Assembly: GCA_002101235.1 (NCBI GenBank)
Contig: LWTL01000110.1
Span: 1-55,709, forward strand
DNA: 55,709 nt
Direction: 5' to 3'
Source: Cycloclasticus sp. symbiont of Bathymodiolus heckerae
Lineage (GTDB): Bacteria > Pseudomonadota > Gammaproteobacteria > Methylococcales > Cycloclasticaceae
The notes beneath the pieces were generated by a model, which worked only from the letters and a program-made list of their open reading frames with translations, made no database searches and had not been told where the DNA came from. A program made the translations under genes and the position numbers. Positions 37,882 through 47,100 of the stretch are shown one piece after another. Every line of letters starts with the position of its first letter. Position 1 is the first letter of the stretch.

Positions 37882-38802
37882 ATGAAACTAAGTATTGTTA
37901 CCCCCTCACACAATTCAGCCCGCTTCATTCGAGAAACAATTAAGAGTGTTCTTTCTCAACAAGGTAATTTTTATATTGAATATATTATTGTTGATAATCT
38001 ATCCGCTGATGGAACAAAGGAAATTATCGAGGAATTCCAATCTCTTTTAAAAAATCAACATTCATCATTTGGTTGTTTAGGTATAGAGCTTATTTATCTT
38101 TCTGGAAAAGATAGTGGTATGTATGAGGCAATAAACAAAGGCTTTGAACAAGCTAGTGGTGATATATATGCATGGATAAACTCGGATGATATTTATTTGC
38201 CCGGTGCATTTTCCGCAATAGTTAAGGTTTTTGATAGCTATGAAGATGTGCATTGGTTAAAAGGGGTGACTTCATACATGACAAATGAAACTTCTATATG
38301 GAAAGCGGGTAAGTGTTTGCTGTATACGCAAGATTGGATTAATTCAGGAGTTTATGGTCGAGAACATTATTTTATTCAGCAAGATAGCGTGTTCTGGCGA
38401 GCATGGTTATGGAAAAAATCAGGTGGAATTGATATAAATTATAAATTAGCGGGAGATTACTTTTTGTGGATTAAGTTTTCTGAATTCGCTCCATTAATAA
38501 CGGTTAAAGCATGGGTTAGTTGTTTTCGCAGTGTAAAAGGCCAATTAAGTTCGGATATAAGTGGATATATGAACGAGGTAGAGAAGATTTCACCTAGTAA
38601 AAGTAATGCTAATATATTGCTTAAATTGTTTTTTAGATTTGAACAAAAATTACCTAACTTTGTTAAAAAAGTAATTTTTAAAGTCATTTTTGACAAACAC
38701 AAGTTTTCACTTGTCTTAATTAGCTCAACTGGTGATATTCAAAGATTTATGGGGAAATATTATGATGTGATGTCCTTTGTGAAATCCTATGATCGAAAAT
38801 AG
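37882..38802 (+). CDS. Family 2 glycosyltransferase
   Basis: 306 aa. ITPSHNSARFIRETIKSVLS-type N-terminus (here beginning KLSIVTPSHNS), IIVDNLSADGTKEI, GKDSGMYEAINKGF and the metal motif WINSDDIYLPG. A long C-terminal tail after about 215 has no further motif I recognise. Overlaps the next gene by 14 bp. Confidence 0.85.
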   Translation: MKLSIVTPSHNSARFIRETIKSVLSQQGNFYIEYIIVDNLSADGTKEIIEEFQSLLKNQHSSFGCLGIELIYLSGKDSGMYEAINKGFEQASGDIYAWINSDDIYLPGAFSAIVKVFDSYEDVHWLKGVTSYMTNETSIWKAGKCLLYTQDWINSGVYGREHYFIQQDSVFWRAWLWKKSGGIDINYKLAGDYFLWIKFSEFAPLITVKAWVSCFRSVKGQLSSDISGYMNEVEKISPSKSNANILLKLFFRFEQKLPNFVKKVIFKVIFDKHKFSLVLISSTGDIQRFMGKYYDVMSFVKSYDRK

Positions 38803-39757
38803 AATCAGCATGTCTTGTTTGATTTGTAACGGGCAAGAATGCAAGACTGTTCGTTCTGTTTATGATGATCGCTATGGTTATTCAGGAATATATCCACTAT
38901 TGAAATGCGCTAATTGTAGGCATACCTTTCTGCAAGGCGAGTTTTCGCCGGAGTTATTGCAGGGTCTTTATTCAAACTATTACCCACGCTCAACGTTTAA
39001 CGTGGATAACCACCAGCCTTATAAACAAGCTCATGGTTTTAAAGCATGGTTGGATGGTGAACAAAGCTCGACATTTCGCTGGGTTCCACGCAATGTTCGT
39101 GTACTGGATATCGGTTGTGGTTTTGGTGAGTCTCTTGGCTATCATCTGGCACGCGGGTGCGATGTGTATGGTGTGGAAGCGGATGAAAATATCCGTCGTG
39201 TAGTGGATAAATTAGGATACAAGGTGCATGTCGGTTTATTTGACCCTAATGCATATCCAGAAAATTACTTTGACTATGTAACGATGAATCAAGTACTTGA
39301 ACACGTCACTGATCCCATACAAACTTTAAAAGGAATTGAGAGAATATTGAAGCCAGGCGGGCAGGCTATTTTAAGTATGCCGAATGCTAATGGCTGGGGA
39401 GCTAGACTATTTGGTAAATATTGGATTAATTGGCATGCCCCTTATCATCTGCAATTTTTTAGTCAGATATCAATGAGTTTAGCTGTGAATAAATCATGAT
39501 TGGTTGTAGAAAATGTATCTACTATTACTCCTTCAGCTTGGCTGAATTATCAATGGATACATTTGGCTACTTACCCAAAAGAAGGCGCCCCTTCAGTATT
39601 CTGGAGATCAGATGTAAAAAGAACGTGGGTTCAGAAGGTTATTATTAAACTACTAAATTTATTCCATCTCACGAAAATAAATCACTTAGTGACTCGGTTA
39701 TTTGATGCTTTGGGCTACGGTGACAGTCAAATTTATTTTATCCGGAAACCTTTGTGA
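38789..39757 (+). pseudogene. SAM methyltransferase gene interrupted by an in-frame TGA
   Basis: Residues from 38789 carry a Cys-pair ribbon (SCLICNGQ, LKCANCRHTF) and a class I fold with VLDIGCGFGESLGYHLARG, MNQVLEHVTDP and ILKPGGQAILSMPNANG. The frame stops at TGA 39497-39499 after FSQISMSLAVNKS and continues in the same frame as LVVENVSTITPSAW to 39757. The tail is exactly what such proteins have after this point, so a GGA-to-TGA change is likely; full length would be 322 aa. The core SAM fold may be complete before the stop, so partial activity is possible. Confidence 0.8.
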
Positions 39758-41184
39758 ATAAAATATACATACTTCTTCCTGTCCATAATAGAAAAGAAAT
39801 CACACGACTATTTATTGAGTGTTTGTGCAAGCAAACGTTTACTAATTACCACCTAATATTAATTGATGATGGTTCTATAGATGGAACTGATGAAATGGTC
39901 AAAAGTTATATCGACGAAGCTAGATTGACTATTATTAAGGGTAAAGGGGATTGGTGGTGGGCAGGAAGTCTACAGCAGGGTATCAATTGGTTGAAGAAGC
40001 ATGCGCCACAGAGTGTTTTAGTTTTATTTATTAATGATGATGTCACTTTTGAAAGTAATTTTCTAGAAAGAGGAGTTGAGTATGTTAAGAAAAGAAAAAA
40101 CGCACTACTTCTAGCAAGGTTAATAGATAAAAATACTGGAGAAGCGAAAGAAAGTGGGGTCAATGCTGATTTAAGACGACTTATTTTTAAAACTGCAAAT
40201 AATAGCAGTATTATAAACTGCCTTTCCACGAGGGGGTTGCTTCTAAATTTGGCTGATATTGAAGAAATTGGTGATTTATACCCTAAACTCCTTCCTCATT
40301 ATTGGTCGGATTATGAGTATACGACCAGAGCTTATAAAAAAGGATTCTCTTTGCTCACTTCTGACAGTTTTTATTTAGAGTGTGATGGAACACAGACAGG
40401 TTTTCATTATATAAAAAAGAATAAAAGTTTTTTTCTTTTTATTAAGCAGTTGTTTTCAAAGAAATCAGTTCCTAACCCACTGTACAGAATCGTATTTATA
40501 ATTTTGTCCTGCCCTATATCAGCGATGCCTATACTTGTTATGAAAACAGTGTTCAATTCATTATTTTTGATTGCGAGGCAAGTCAAATATTCCTTTTCAC
40601 TAAAATATAAAGGATTAGTTTTGAAATTAAAATTACTTATGAGAAAAGAGCCGCTGAAAGTTATTTTAGGTGCAGGCGGTACTAAACAACAAGGATGGTT
40701 ATCAACAGACTACCCAATTATTGATGTTTTAGATACTGATACCTTTCGGAAATATTTTTGTTTTTCAAGTGTGCATGCCTTTCAAGCGGAACATGTATGG
40801 GAGCACCTTACTGAAGATGAAGCTCTTGTCGCCTCAAGGAATTGTCTCGATGCATTAAAGCCAGGAGGGTATTTTAGACTTGCTGTTCCTGACGGATATC
40901 ATACAGATTCAGACTATATTGATGATGTTAAACCTGGGGGGCTGGGAGCTGGTGCTGATGATCATAAGGTTCTTTATAACTATCAGAGTCTTTCGGCAGA
41001 ACTTAAAAAAGCAGGCTTTTATGTAAAACTATTAGAATGGTTTGATGAGAAAGGTGATTTCCACTATCAAGACTGGAGTGTTGACGATGGAATGGTTGTC
41101 CGCTCGACGAGGTTTGACCAACGTAATAAAATGAATCCTAGAGCCTATACATCTCTAATTATTGACGCAATTAAGCCGCAATGA
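39754..41184 (+). CDS. Bifunctional glycosyltransferase family 2 - methyltransferase fusion
   Basis: 476 aa from GTG 39754 (overlaps the preceding TGA). N-terminal GT2 domain to about 230: LLPVHNRKEITRLFIECL, LIDDGSIDGTDEM, GDWWWAGSLQQG and FINDDVTFE. A hydrophobic stretch (about 240-275, IVFIILSCPISAMPILVM) could be membrane-facing. The C-terminal third (about 300-476) is a methyltransferase-like domain with VILGAGGTKQQGWLSTDYP, EHVWEHLTEDEAL and ALKPGGYFRLAVPDGYHTDS. A fusion would couple adding and methylating a sugar, a capping-type arrangement. Confidence 0.82.
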   Translation: MNKIYILLPVHNRKEITRLFIECLCKQTFTNYHLILIDDGSIDGTDEMVKSYIDEARLTIIKGKGDWWWAGSLQQGINWLKKHAPQSVLVLFINDDVTFESNFLERGVEYVKKRKNALLLARLIDKNTGEAKESGVNADLRRLIFKTANNSSIINCLSTRGLLLNLADIEEIGDLYPKLLPHYWSDYEYTTRAYKKGFSLLTSDSFYLECDGTQTGFHYIKKNKSFFLFIKQLFSKKSVPNPLYRIVFIILSCPISAMPILVMKTVFNSLFLIARQVKYSFSLKYKGLVLKLKLLMRKEPLKVILGAGGTKQQGWLSTDYPIIDVLDTDTFRKYFCFSSVHAFQAEHVWEHLTEDEALVASRNCLDALKPGGYFRLAVPDGYHTDSDYIDDVKPGGLGAGADDHKVLYNYQSLSAELKKAGFYVKLLEWFDEKGDFHYQDWSVDDGMVVRSTRFDQRNKMNPRAYTSLIIDAIKPQ

Positions 41185-42086
41185 GCTTAGCGCCTATTGT
41201 ACTGTTTGTGTACAACCGCCCTTGGCATACAAAGCAAACAGTAGAAGCCTTACAAGAAAATAGTTTAGCTTCAGATAGTGAGTTATTTATTTATAGTGAT
41301 GAAGCAAAAAACGAGACTGCTGAGCAAGCAGTTAAAGAGGTCAGGAAGTACATTCATTCTATTAATGGTTTCAAAACGATAACCGTTGTTGAGCGAGATA
41401 AGAATATGGGGCTTGCTGATTCTATTATTGACGGGGTTACCTCGGTCGTTAATCAATATGGAAAAGTTATCGTTCTTGAGGATGACTTGGTTACTAGCCC
41501 ATATTTCTTGAAATTTATGAATGATGCGTTAAGTTTTTATCAGTTGTATGAAAAAGTATGGCATATAAGTGGTTATAGGCCACCAATTGATTGTGAAGGT
41601 GTCGCTAAAAGCTTTTTCATTAAACCAACTAGTTGTTGGGGGTGGGCAACTTGGGGGGATAGGTGGTCCTTTTTTAAAAAGGATGCGACGTATTTTTTAC
41701 ATAAATTTGATAAATATTTGATTGCAGACTTTAACGTGAATAATAGCTATAACTATTATTCACACTTAGAGTTAAACAATAGTAATAAACTAAATACATG
41801 GGCAATTTTTTGGTATGCAACTGTTTATTTTGAAGGTGGGCTATCTTTACACCCAAATTGTTCTTACGTAAAGAACATTGGCCATGATGGAAGTGGTGTT
41901 CACTGTAAGAGTAATGACAAATTTAATGTTCTCCTAACGAATAGTTATGAGTCAGACTTTTCGGATAATGTAAGTATCTCAAGTCAACATAATAGGGCTT
42001 TGGCTAAATATTATAATTCGCAAAAGTTGGGTTTCTTTACAAAAGTAGTTAGAAAGATATTTGGGCTAATACGAGGAACTTCTTAA
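41181..42086 (+). CDS. Glycosyltransferase, GNT-I/GT2-like
   Basis: 301 aa. Begins APIVLFVYNRPWHTKQTVEA, followed by VVERDKNMGLADSIIDGV, the metal-binding VIVLEDDLVTSPYFLKF and SCWGWATWGDRWSFFKKDA. These match the GNT-I-like glycosyltransferases seen in O-antigen clusters. Start ATGA overlap with the fusion gene; TAATG overlap with the next. Confidence 0.8.
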   Translation: MSLAPIVLFVYNRPWHTKQTVEALQENSLASDSELFIYSDEAKNETAEQAVKEVRKYIHSINGFKTITVVERDKNMGLADSIIDGVTSVVNQYGKVIVLEDDLVTSPYFLKFMNDALSFYQLYEKVWHISGYRPPIDCEGVAKSFFIKPTSCWGWATWGDRWSFFKKDATYFLHKFDKYLIADFNVNNSYNYYSHLELNNSNKLNTWAIFWYATVYFEGGLSLHPNCSYVKNIGHDGSGVHCKSNDKFNVLLTNSYESDFSDNVSISSQHNRALAKYYNSQKLGFFTKVVRKIFGLIRGTS

Positions 42087-43003
42087 TGAGTTGTCCGTTA
42101 TGTCTTGGGGTTGAAATAAAGAGTATAGATAGCATTAGTCCTGAGAAGTTATCTTATTTATATAAGAAGCTTACGAAGGTAGATTTCAGCTATTTACTAA
42201 GTGTGGAGATAGAATATCTAGAGTGTCAAATATGTAAGCTTAGATTTTTTGACCCAATGATTACAGGAGATGAAGCCTTTTATAACTCATTGCAGAAGTT
42301 TGATTGGTACTATATGGATGAAAAAGAAGAATATTTGGAGGCAAAAAAATATATTCAAAACTCTGATAAAGTACTGGAGATAGGGAGTGGTAAAGGTGCG
42401 TTTGCAAAGCATTTACCTACTAAAGATTATGTGGGATTGGATTTTAGCTCTCATGCAAAAAAAATGGCAGCTGAAAACGGTATTACAGTAGAGATTGAAA
42501 TGGTGGAGGATTATGCAAAAAAACACCGAGGCGAATTTGATGTTGTCGCCAGCTTTCAAGTTTTAGAGCATGTTTCAGAGCCTAAGGCCTTTATTGAATC
42601 CAAATTAGAAGCCCTGAGACCAGGGGGGAAGCTTATAATAGCGGTGCCTAGCGAGGATTCATTTTTGAGGTATGTTAATAATGGAATTCTGAATATGCCA
42701 CCTCACCATGTAACTCGGTGGAGTGATGCTACTTTTAAGTTTATTGCTGAAAAGTATGATTTAAACATGGTTAGTATTTACCATGAAAAAGTTCAAGATA
42801 TGCATAAACAGTGGTATTTAAGTACGTTAATTAGTAGTTGCTTATTTTCAAGCAAATTAATTGACCTTTCAGTTTTTAGAAAAATATCAGAAAAGTGTAT
42901 TAATTTTTTCTCAAAAATTTTGGTAAAAGAGCTTAAGAGCGAAATGCTTCCAGCTGGACATACGGTATTAGTCGTTTTGCAAAAGAGTTCAGTAATGAAA
43001 TGA
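42086..43003 (+). CDS. SAM methyltransferase with N-terminal Cys motifs
   Basis: 305 aa. Cys pairs in SCPLCLGVEI and LECQICKLRFFDP, then a class I SAM fold: KVLEIGSGKGAFAKHLP, YVGLDFSSHAKKMAAE, FDVVASFQVLEHVSEP, ALRPGGKLIIAVPSED. Similar in plan to the interrupted gene at 38789, so it might cover part of its role. Overlaps the next ATG (ATGA). Confidence 0.82.
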   Translation: MSCPLCLGVEIKSIDSISPEKLSYLYKKLTKVDFSYLLSVEIEYLECQICKLRFFDPMITGDEAFYNSLQKFDWYYMDEKEEYLEAKKYIQNSDKVLEIGSGKGAFAKHLPTKDYVGLDFSSHAKKMAAENGITVEIEMVEDYAKKHRGEFDVVASFQVLEHVSEPKAFIESKLEALRPGGKLIIAVPSEDSFLRYVNNGILNMPPHHVTRWSDATFKFIAEKYDLNMVSIYHEKVQDMHKQWYLSTLISSCLFSSKLIDLSVFRKISEKCINFFSKILVKELKSEMLPAGHTVLVVLQKSSVMK

Positions 43004-44238
43004 AAGTCCTTATTGTTAATACTTCCGATCTTGAAGGTGGTGCGGCGCGAGCATCTTACCGTTTGCACAAGGCATTACTAGTTGAAGGTGTAGACAGTCA
43101 AATGTTAGTGCAATCAAAAGCATCAGATGATTTTACGGTTACAGGCCTCATAAGTTTCATACAGAAAGCGCTTAGTATCGTACGCCCTGTTTTAGAGGCC
43201 TTGCCTGTACTTGCGTATAAAAAACGCTCTCAAACACTGTTTAGCCCCAGCTGGCTTCCTTTTAGCCAACTTGTTAATCGCATTAATGCGATTAACCCTG
43301 ATGCGGTTCATTTACACTGGATTAATAATGGCATGATGAGTATGGGTGATATAGCCAACATTAAAGCACCTATTATTTGGAGTTTGCATGATATGTGGGC
43401 GTTTACGGGTGGTTGTCATTACGATGAAGAATGTGGCGCTTATGTAAACTCATGTGGCTCATGCAAAGTGTTGGGTTCATCTAAAGGTTATGATTTAAGC
43501 CGCTACTTATTTAAGAGAAAGTTTGCTAATTATTCAAAACATAAAAACCTGACGATAGTTGGGTTGAGTCGCTGGCTTGCTAGTTGTGCTGAACGAAGCC
43601 GTTTATTTAAAAAGAATAAAGTCGTGTGTTTACCCAACGCCATTGATACATCGATTTATTTACCCTTAGAAAAAACAGTTGCTCGTGAGTTATTGCGTTT
43701 GCCGTTAGATAAAAAACTGATTTTATTTGGTGCGATGGCCGCAACATCTGACCCCCGGAAAGGCTATAAAGAGTTGTGCGAGGCGTTGGACTTGCTAAAT
43801 AGCGATGATATTGAGCTTGTGGTATTTGGAAGTAGTGCGCCTAAAGTACCAGGCAGTTTTAATTTCAAAATACATTATTTAGGGCAACTATACGATGATG
43901 CAACTTTGCGTGCACTTTATAGTGCTGCCGATGTGATGGTGGTTCCGAGTATTCAAGAAAATTTATCAAATGCTATTATGGAAAGCTTGGCATGCGCTAC
44001 GCCTGTTGTTGCTTTTGATGTGGGTGGAAATGGCGATATGATTGTGCATAAAGAAAATGGTTACTTAGCTAAATCATTTGATACAACTGATTTAGCAGAG
44101 GGTATTGAATGGATCCTGAACGCCCCAAATTATGAGCAGCTTTCTGCTAATGCACGTAATAAGGTTTTGCGGGAATTTGATAGCCGAGTTGTTGCAAAGC
44201 GTTATATTGAGCTTTATGAGTCAGTTTTAGATAAGTGA
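43000..44238 (+). CDS. Family 4 glycosyltransferase (GT-B fold)
   Basis: 412 aa. N-terminal VNTSDLEGGAARASYRLHKA, WSLHDMWAFTGGCHYDEEC with several cysteines, and the retaining GT4 motif VVPSIQENLSNAIMESLACA (EX7E) with TPVVAFDVGGNGDMI. Codon use and composition are closer to the genomic background than the preceding block. Confidence 0.9.
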   Translation: MKVLIVNTSDLEGGAARASYRLHKALLVEGVDSQMLVQSKASDDFTVTGLISFIQKALSIVRPVLEALPVLAYKKRSQTLFSPSWLPFSQLVNRINAINPDAVHLHWINNGMMSMGDIANIKAPIIWSLHDMWAFTGGCHYDEECGAYVNSCGSCKVLGSSKGYDLSRYLFKRKFANYSKHKNLTIVGLSRWLASCAERSRLFKKNKVVCLPNAIDTSIYLPLEKTVARELLRLPLDKKLILFGAMAATSDPRKGYKELCEALDLLNSDDIELVVFGSSAPKVPGSFNFKIHYLGQLYDDATLRALYSAADVMVVPSIQENLSNAIMESLACATPVVAFDVGGNGDMIVHKENGYLAKSFDTTDLAEGIEWILNAPNYEQLSANARNKVLREFDSRVVAKRYIELYESVLDK

Positions 44239-44301
44239 TGGTAGCGAAAAAGCATTGTCGGTGGATATTTTTGTTAAACGCTAATAATTAAAACTTGTAA
44301 T

Positions 44302-44331
44302 TACTAGTATGTAATACTAGTATGGTATTAC
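44302..44331. promoter_or_regulatory. Candidate operator of the toxin-antitoxin pair
   Basis: TACTAGTATG occurs twice (44302-44311, 44315-44324), 13 bp apart, and GTAATAC (44311-44317) pairs with GTATTAC (44325-44331) as an inverted repeat. It lies 20 bp before the antitoxin start, the usual place for AbrB-type autoregulation. Confidence 0.6.
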
Positions 44332-44351
44332 CACTTTATTGGAGTTGTGCT

Positions 44352-44573
44352 ATGCGAGTAACGACAAAAGGGCAAGTAACTATACCTAGAAATATAAGGG
44401 AGGTTTTAGGTATTATTCCTGAAACTGAAATAGATTTTAGGGAAGATGGTGGGCGGTTTTATATTGTTAAAGTTGATAAGCCCGAGGCTAAAGGTAAATT
44501 CAGAAAGTTAAGAGGGATTGCTACGGTCAGTATGTCAACGGATGAGATTATGAGTTTGACAAGAGAGTCGTAA
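44352..44573 (+). CDS. vapB: AbrB/VapB-type antitoxin
   Basis: 73 aa from ATG 44352, with GGAG at 44341-44344; a longer frame begins at 44322 but lacks a ribosome site. The swapped-hairpin DNA-binding motif is RVTTKGQVTIPRNIREVLGI. The C-terminal part would bind the toxin. Its TAA overlaps the toxin ATG by one base. Confidence 0.88.
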   Translation: MRVTTKGQVTIPRNIREVLGIIPETEIDFREDGGRFYIVKVDKPEAKGKFRKLRGIATVSMSTDEIMSLTRES

Positions 44574-44983
44574 TGAACGGTATTTTTGTTGATTCGTGCG
44601 TTCTTTTAGACTTATTTACGGATGATCCTATTTGGGGTGATTGGTCGGAAAGTATTCTTGAGCGGTACAGCCAAACTAATTCTTTATATATTAACTCAAT
44701 AGTTTATACGGAAATATCGGTTGGCTTTACCCATATCGAGGATGTAGAAAGAGCCCTTTCTGCACTTGATATCAAGGTGTTAGAAATGCCTCGTGAGGCC
44801 TGTTTTCTGACAGGAAAGGTATTCCTTCAATATAGAAAAAACAAGGGAACAAAGAGCTCACCGTTGCCGGATTTCTTTATTGGGGCGCACGCTGCGGTAT
44901 CGACGTTAGATTTAATCACTCGGGATACTGCGAAATATAAAACTTATTTTCCTCAGGTGAAGTTTATTTACCCTGAGAATTAA
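44573..44983 (+). CDS. vapC: PIN-domain ribonuclease toxin (VapC family)
   Basis: 136 aa. The four acidic PIN residues appear in IFVDSCVLLDLF, VYTEISVGF, SPLPDFFIGAHA and LITRDTAKYKTYFP. VapC toxins cut tRNA or rRNA when unmatched by VapB. It sits between a glycosyltransferase and gmd and has its own operator, so it could stabilise the island. Confidence 0.88.
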   Translation: MNGIFVDSCVLLDLFTDDPIWGDWSESILERYSQTNSLYINSIVYTEISVGFTHIEDVERALSALDIKVLEMPREACFLTGKVFLQYRKNKGTKSSPLPDFFIGAHAAVSTLDLITRDTAKYKTYFPQVKFIYPEN

Positions 44984-45020
44984 AAGGAAATCTCGGAATA
45001 CCTTCTTTATTGGTTGAAAT

Positions 45021-46133
45021 ATGACAAAAAAAGCATTAATTACAGGCATAACAGGCCAAGATGGTTCTTACTTAGCGGAGCTGTTGCTTGAAAAAGGCTA
45101 TGAAGTACATGGCATTAAACGCCGTGCATCGTCATTTAATACACAGCGTATTGACCATATTTATCAAGACCCGCACTTAACGCATAAGAATCTTTTTTTA
45201 CACTACGGCGATTTAACCGATAGCTCTAATTTAACTCGAATTTTAAAAGAAGTTCAGCCCGATGAGGTGTATAACCTTGCGGCTCAATCACATGTGGCGG
45301 TGAGTTTTGAAGCACCTGAATATACCGCAGATGTTGATGCGCTTGGAGCTTTGCGTTTATTAGAAGCGATACGGTTTTTGGGGCTGGAGAAGACAACGCG
45401 TTTCTACCAAGCGTCTACCTCTGAGTTATACGGCAAGGTGCTGGAAACACCGCAATCTGAAACCACGCCTTTTTACCCGCGTTCACCTTATGCGGTGGCT
45501 AAAATGTATGCGTATTGGATGGTGGTTAATTACCGTGAAGCCTATGGCCTGTTTGCGTGCAATGGTATTTTGTTTAACCACGAGTCACCGCGCCGTGGTG
45601 AAACCTTTGTGACGCGTAAAATAACACGAGGTTTAGCCAATATTCATTTAGGAATTGAGCATTGTTTGTACTTAGGTAACCTAGCAGCCAAACGTGATTG
45701 GGGGCATGCCAAAGATTATGTTGAAGCGCAGTGGCTCATGTTGCAGCAAGAAACACCTGAAGATTTTGTGATAGCCAGTGGTGAACAGCACTCAGTTAAA
45801 TCCTTTATTGAAAAGGCAGCGAAAGCTATCGGTATAAGTTTACGTTGGGAAGGTGAAGGGTTTGAAGAAAAAGGGGTTGTTGATAAGCTTGAAGATGATA
45901 GTGCTTGTGCAATAGGAGATGTGATTGTTCGTGTTGATGAGCGGTATTTTAGGCCAGCAGAGGTGGAGACATTACTGGGTAATGCGAGCAAGGCTAAAAA
46001 GACACTGGGTTGGAGCCCCAAAACGTCATTTGATGACTTGGTGAATGAAATGATGGCGCAAGATTTAGAGCTAACTCGACGTGATACGTTGTTGGCTAAG
46101 CATGGGTATAAAATATTTAACCCACAGGAATAA
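45021..46133 (+). CDS. gmd: GDP-mannose 4,6-dehydratase
   Basis: 370 aa. NADP motif [15 protein letters not shown], catalytic STSELYG and [15 protein letters not shown] (Tyr-X3-Lys), [16 protein letters not shown]. First step from GDP-mannose to GDP-L-fucose, or GDP-rhamnose family sugars. TAATG overlap with fcl. Confidence 0.96.
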   Translation: MTKKALITGITGQDGSYLAELLLEKGYEVHGIKRRASSFNTQRIDHIYQDPHLTHKNLFLHYGDLTDSSNLTRILKEVQPDEVYNLAAQSHVAVSFEAPEYTADVDALGALRLLEAIRFLGLEKTTRFYQASTSELYGKVLETPQSETTPFYPRSPYAVAKMYAYWMVVNYREAYGLFACNGILFNHESPRRGETFVTRKITRGLANIHLGIEHCLYLGNLAAKRDWGHAKDYVEAQWLMLQQETPEDFVIASGEQHSVKSFIEKAAKAIGISLRWEGEGFEEKGVVDKLEDDSACAIGDVIVRVDERYFRPAEVETLLGNASKAKKTLGWSPKTSFDDLVNEMMAQDLELTRRDTLLAKHGYKIFNPQE

Positions 46134-47089
46134 TGATGAATAAAACGGCAAAAATCTTTATAGCTGGCCATCGTGGTATGGTTGGGTCGGCCATTGTTAG
46201 GGTTTTATATCAGCAAGGTTATAGCAATTTATTGATGCGTAGTCATGATGAGCTTGATTTAACGAATCAACAAGCGGTACAGGATTTTTTTGAGCAGGAA
46301 AAGCCCGATTATGTTGTTTTAGCGGCAGGTAAAGTGGGTGGAATTTGGGCTAATGAGAATTACCCCGCAGAGTTTATTTATACTAATATGATGATCGAAG
46401 CTAATGTGATTCATCAGGCGTATAAAGCAGGTGTTCAGCAATTATTGTTTTTAGGTAGTTCTTGTATTTACCCTAAATTTGCAGAGCAACCGATGCAGGA
46501 GGAGGCTTTGTTGACAGGTGAATTAGAGCCAACGAATGAGCCTTATGCAATTGCTAAAATTGCAGGTATTAAACTTTGTGAATCATATAATCGCCAATAC
46601 GGTACAGATTTTCGCTCAGTGATGCCCACCAATTTATATGGCCCAAATGATAATTACGACTTACAGAATAGCCATGTAATTCCTGCGCTTATTCGGAAGA
46701 TTCATCGGGCAAAAATAGACCAAACAAACAGTTTGGAAATATGGGGTAGCGGTAGTGCTAAAAGAGAGTTCTTGTATGTAGGTGACTTAGCTGATGCCTG
46801 TGTTATGTTGATGGGCATGACTAAAACTGACTATTTAAAAGGCTCGACTGAAAGATGCAGTCATATCAATATTGGTACTGGCACTGATGTTTCAATTAAA
46901 GAGTTGGTTGAATTAATACAGAACATTGTTGGCTACCGAGGCGATATTGTGTGGGATACCTCAAAACCAGATGGTACACCGAAGAAATTATTGAATGTAG
47001 GAAAACTTGAGAAATTAGGCTGGGTTGCATCGATTGAGCTGAAGACAGGCCTTGAACGAACATATCAAGATTATTTAGCAATGTTGTAA
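46133..47089 (+). CDS. fcl: GDP-L-fucose synthase
   Basis: 318 aa. [30 protein letters not shown], and [18 protein letters not shown] with the Tyr-X3-Lys pair. Epimerises and reduces the Gmd product to GDP-L-fucose. A second ATG three bases downstream (46136) may be the actual start. Together with gmd it makes fucose a likely building block of the glycan. Confidence 0.95.
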   Translation: MMNKTAKIFIAGHRGMVGSAIVRVLYQQGYSNLLMRSHDELDLTNQQAVQDFFEQEKPDYVVLAAGKVGGIWANENYPAEFIYTNMMIEANVIHQAYKAGVQQLLFLGSSCIYPKFAEQPMQEEALLTGELEPTNEPYAIAKIAGIKLCESYNRQYGTDFRSVMPTNLYGPNDNYDLQNSHVIPALIRKIHRAKIDQTNSLEIWGSGSAKREFLYVGDLADACVMLMGMTKTDYLKGSTERCSHINIGTGTDVSIKELVELIQNIVGYRGDIVWDTSKPDGTPKKLLNVGKLEKLGWVASIELKTGLERTYQDYLAML

Positions 47090-47100
47090 AGGTACAAATA

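Noticed and set aside
39497..39499. TGA read as selenocysteine
   Set aside because: The residue expected there is glycine-like in context, no SECIS-type hairpin was recognised, and methyltransferases of this family do not use selenocysteine.
44241..44254. Match of GTAGCGAAAAAGC to the start of the window as a repeat or att site
   Set aside because: Only 13 bp and no flanking similarity; chance is likely.
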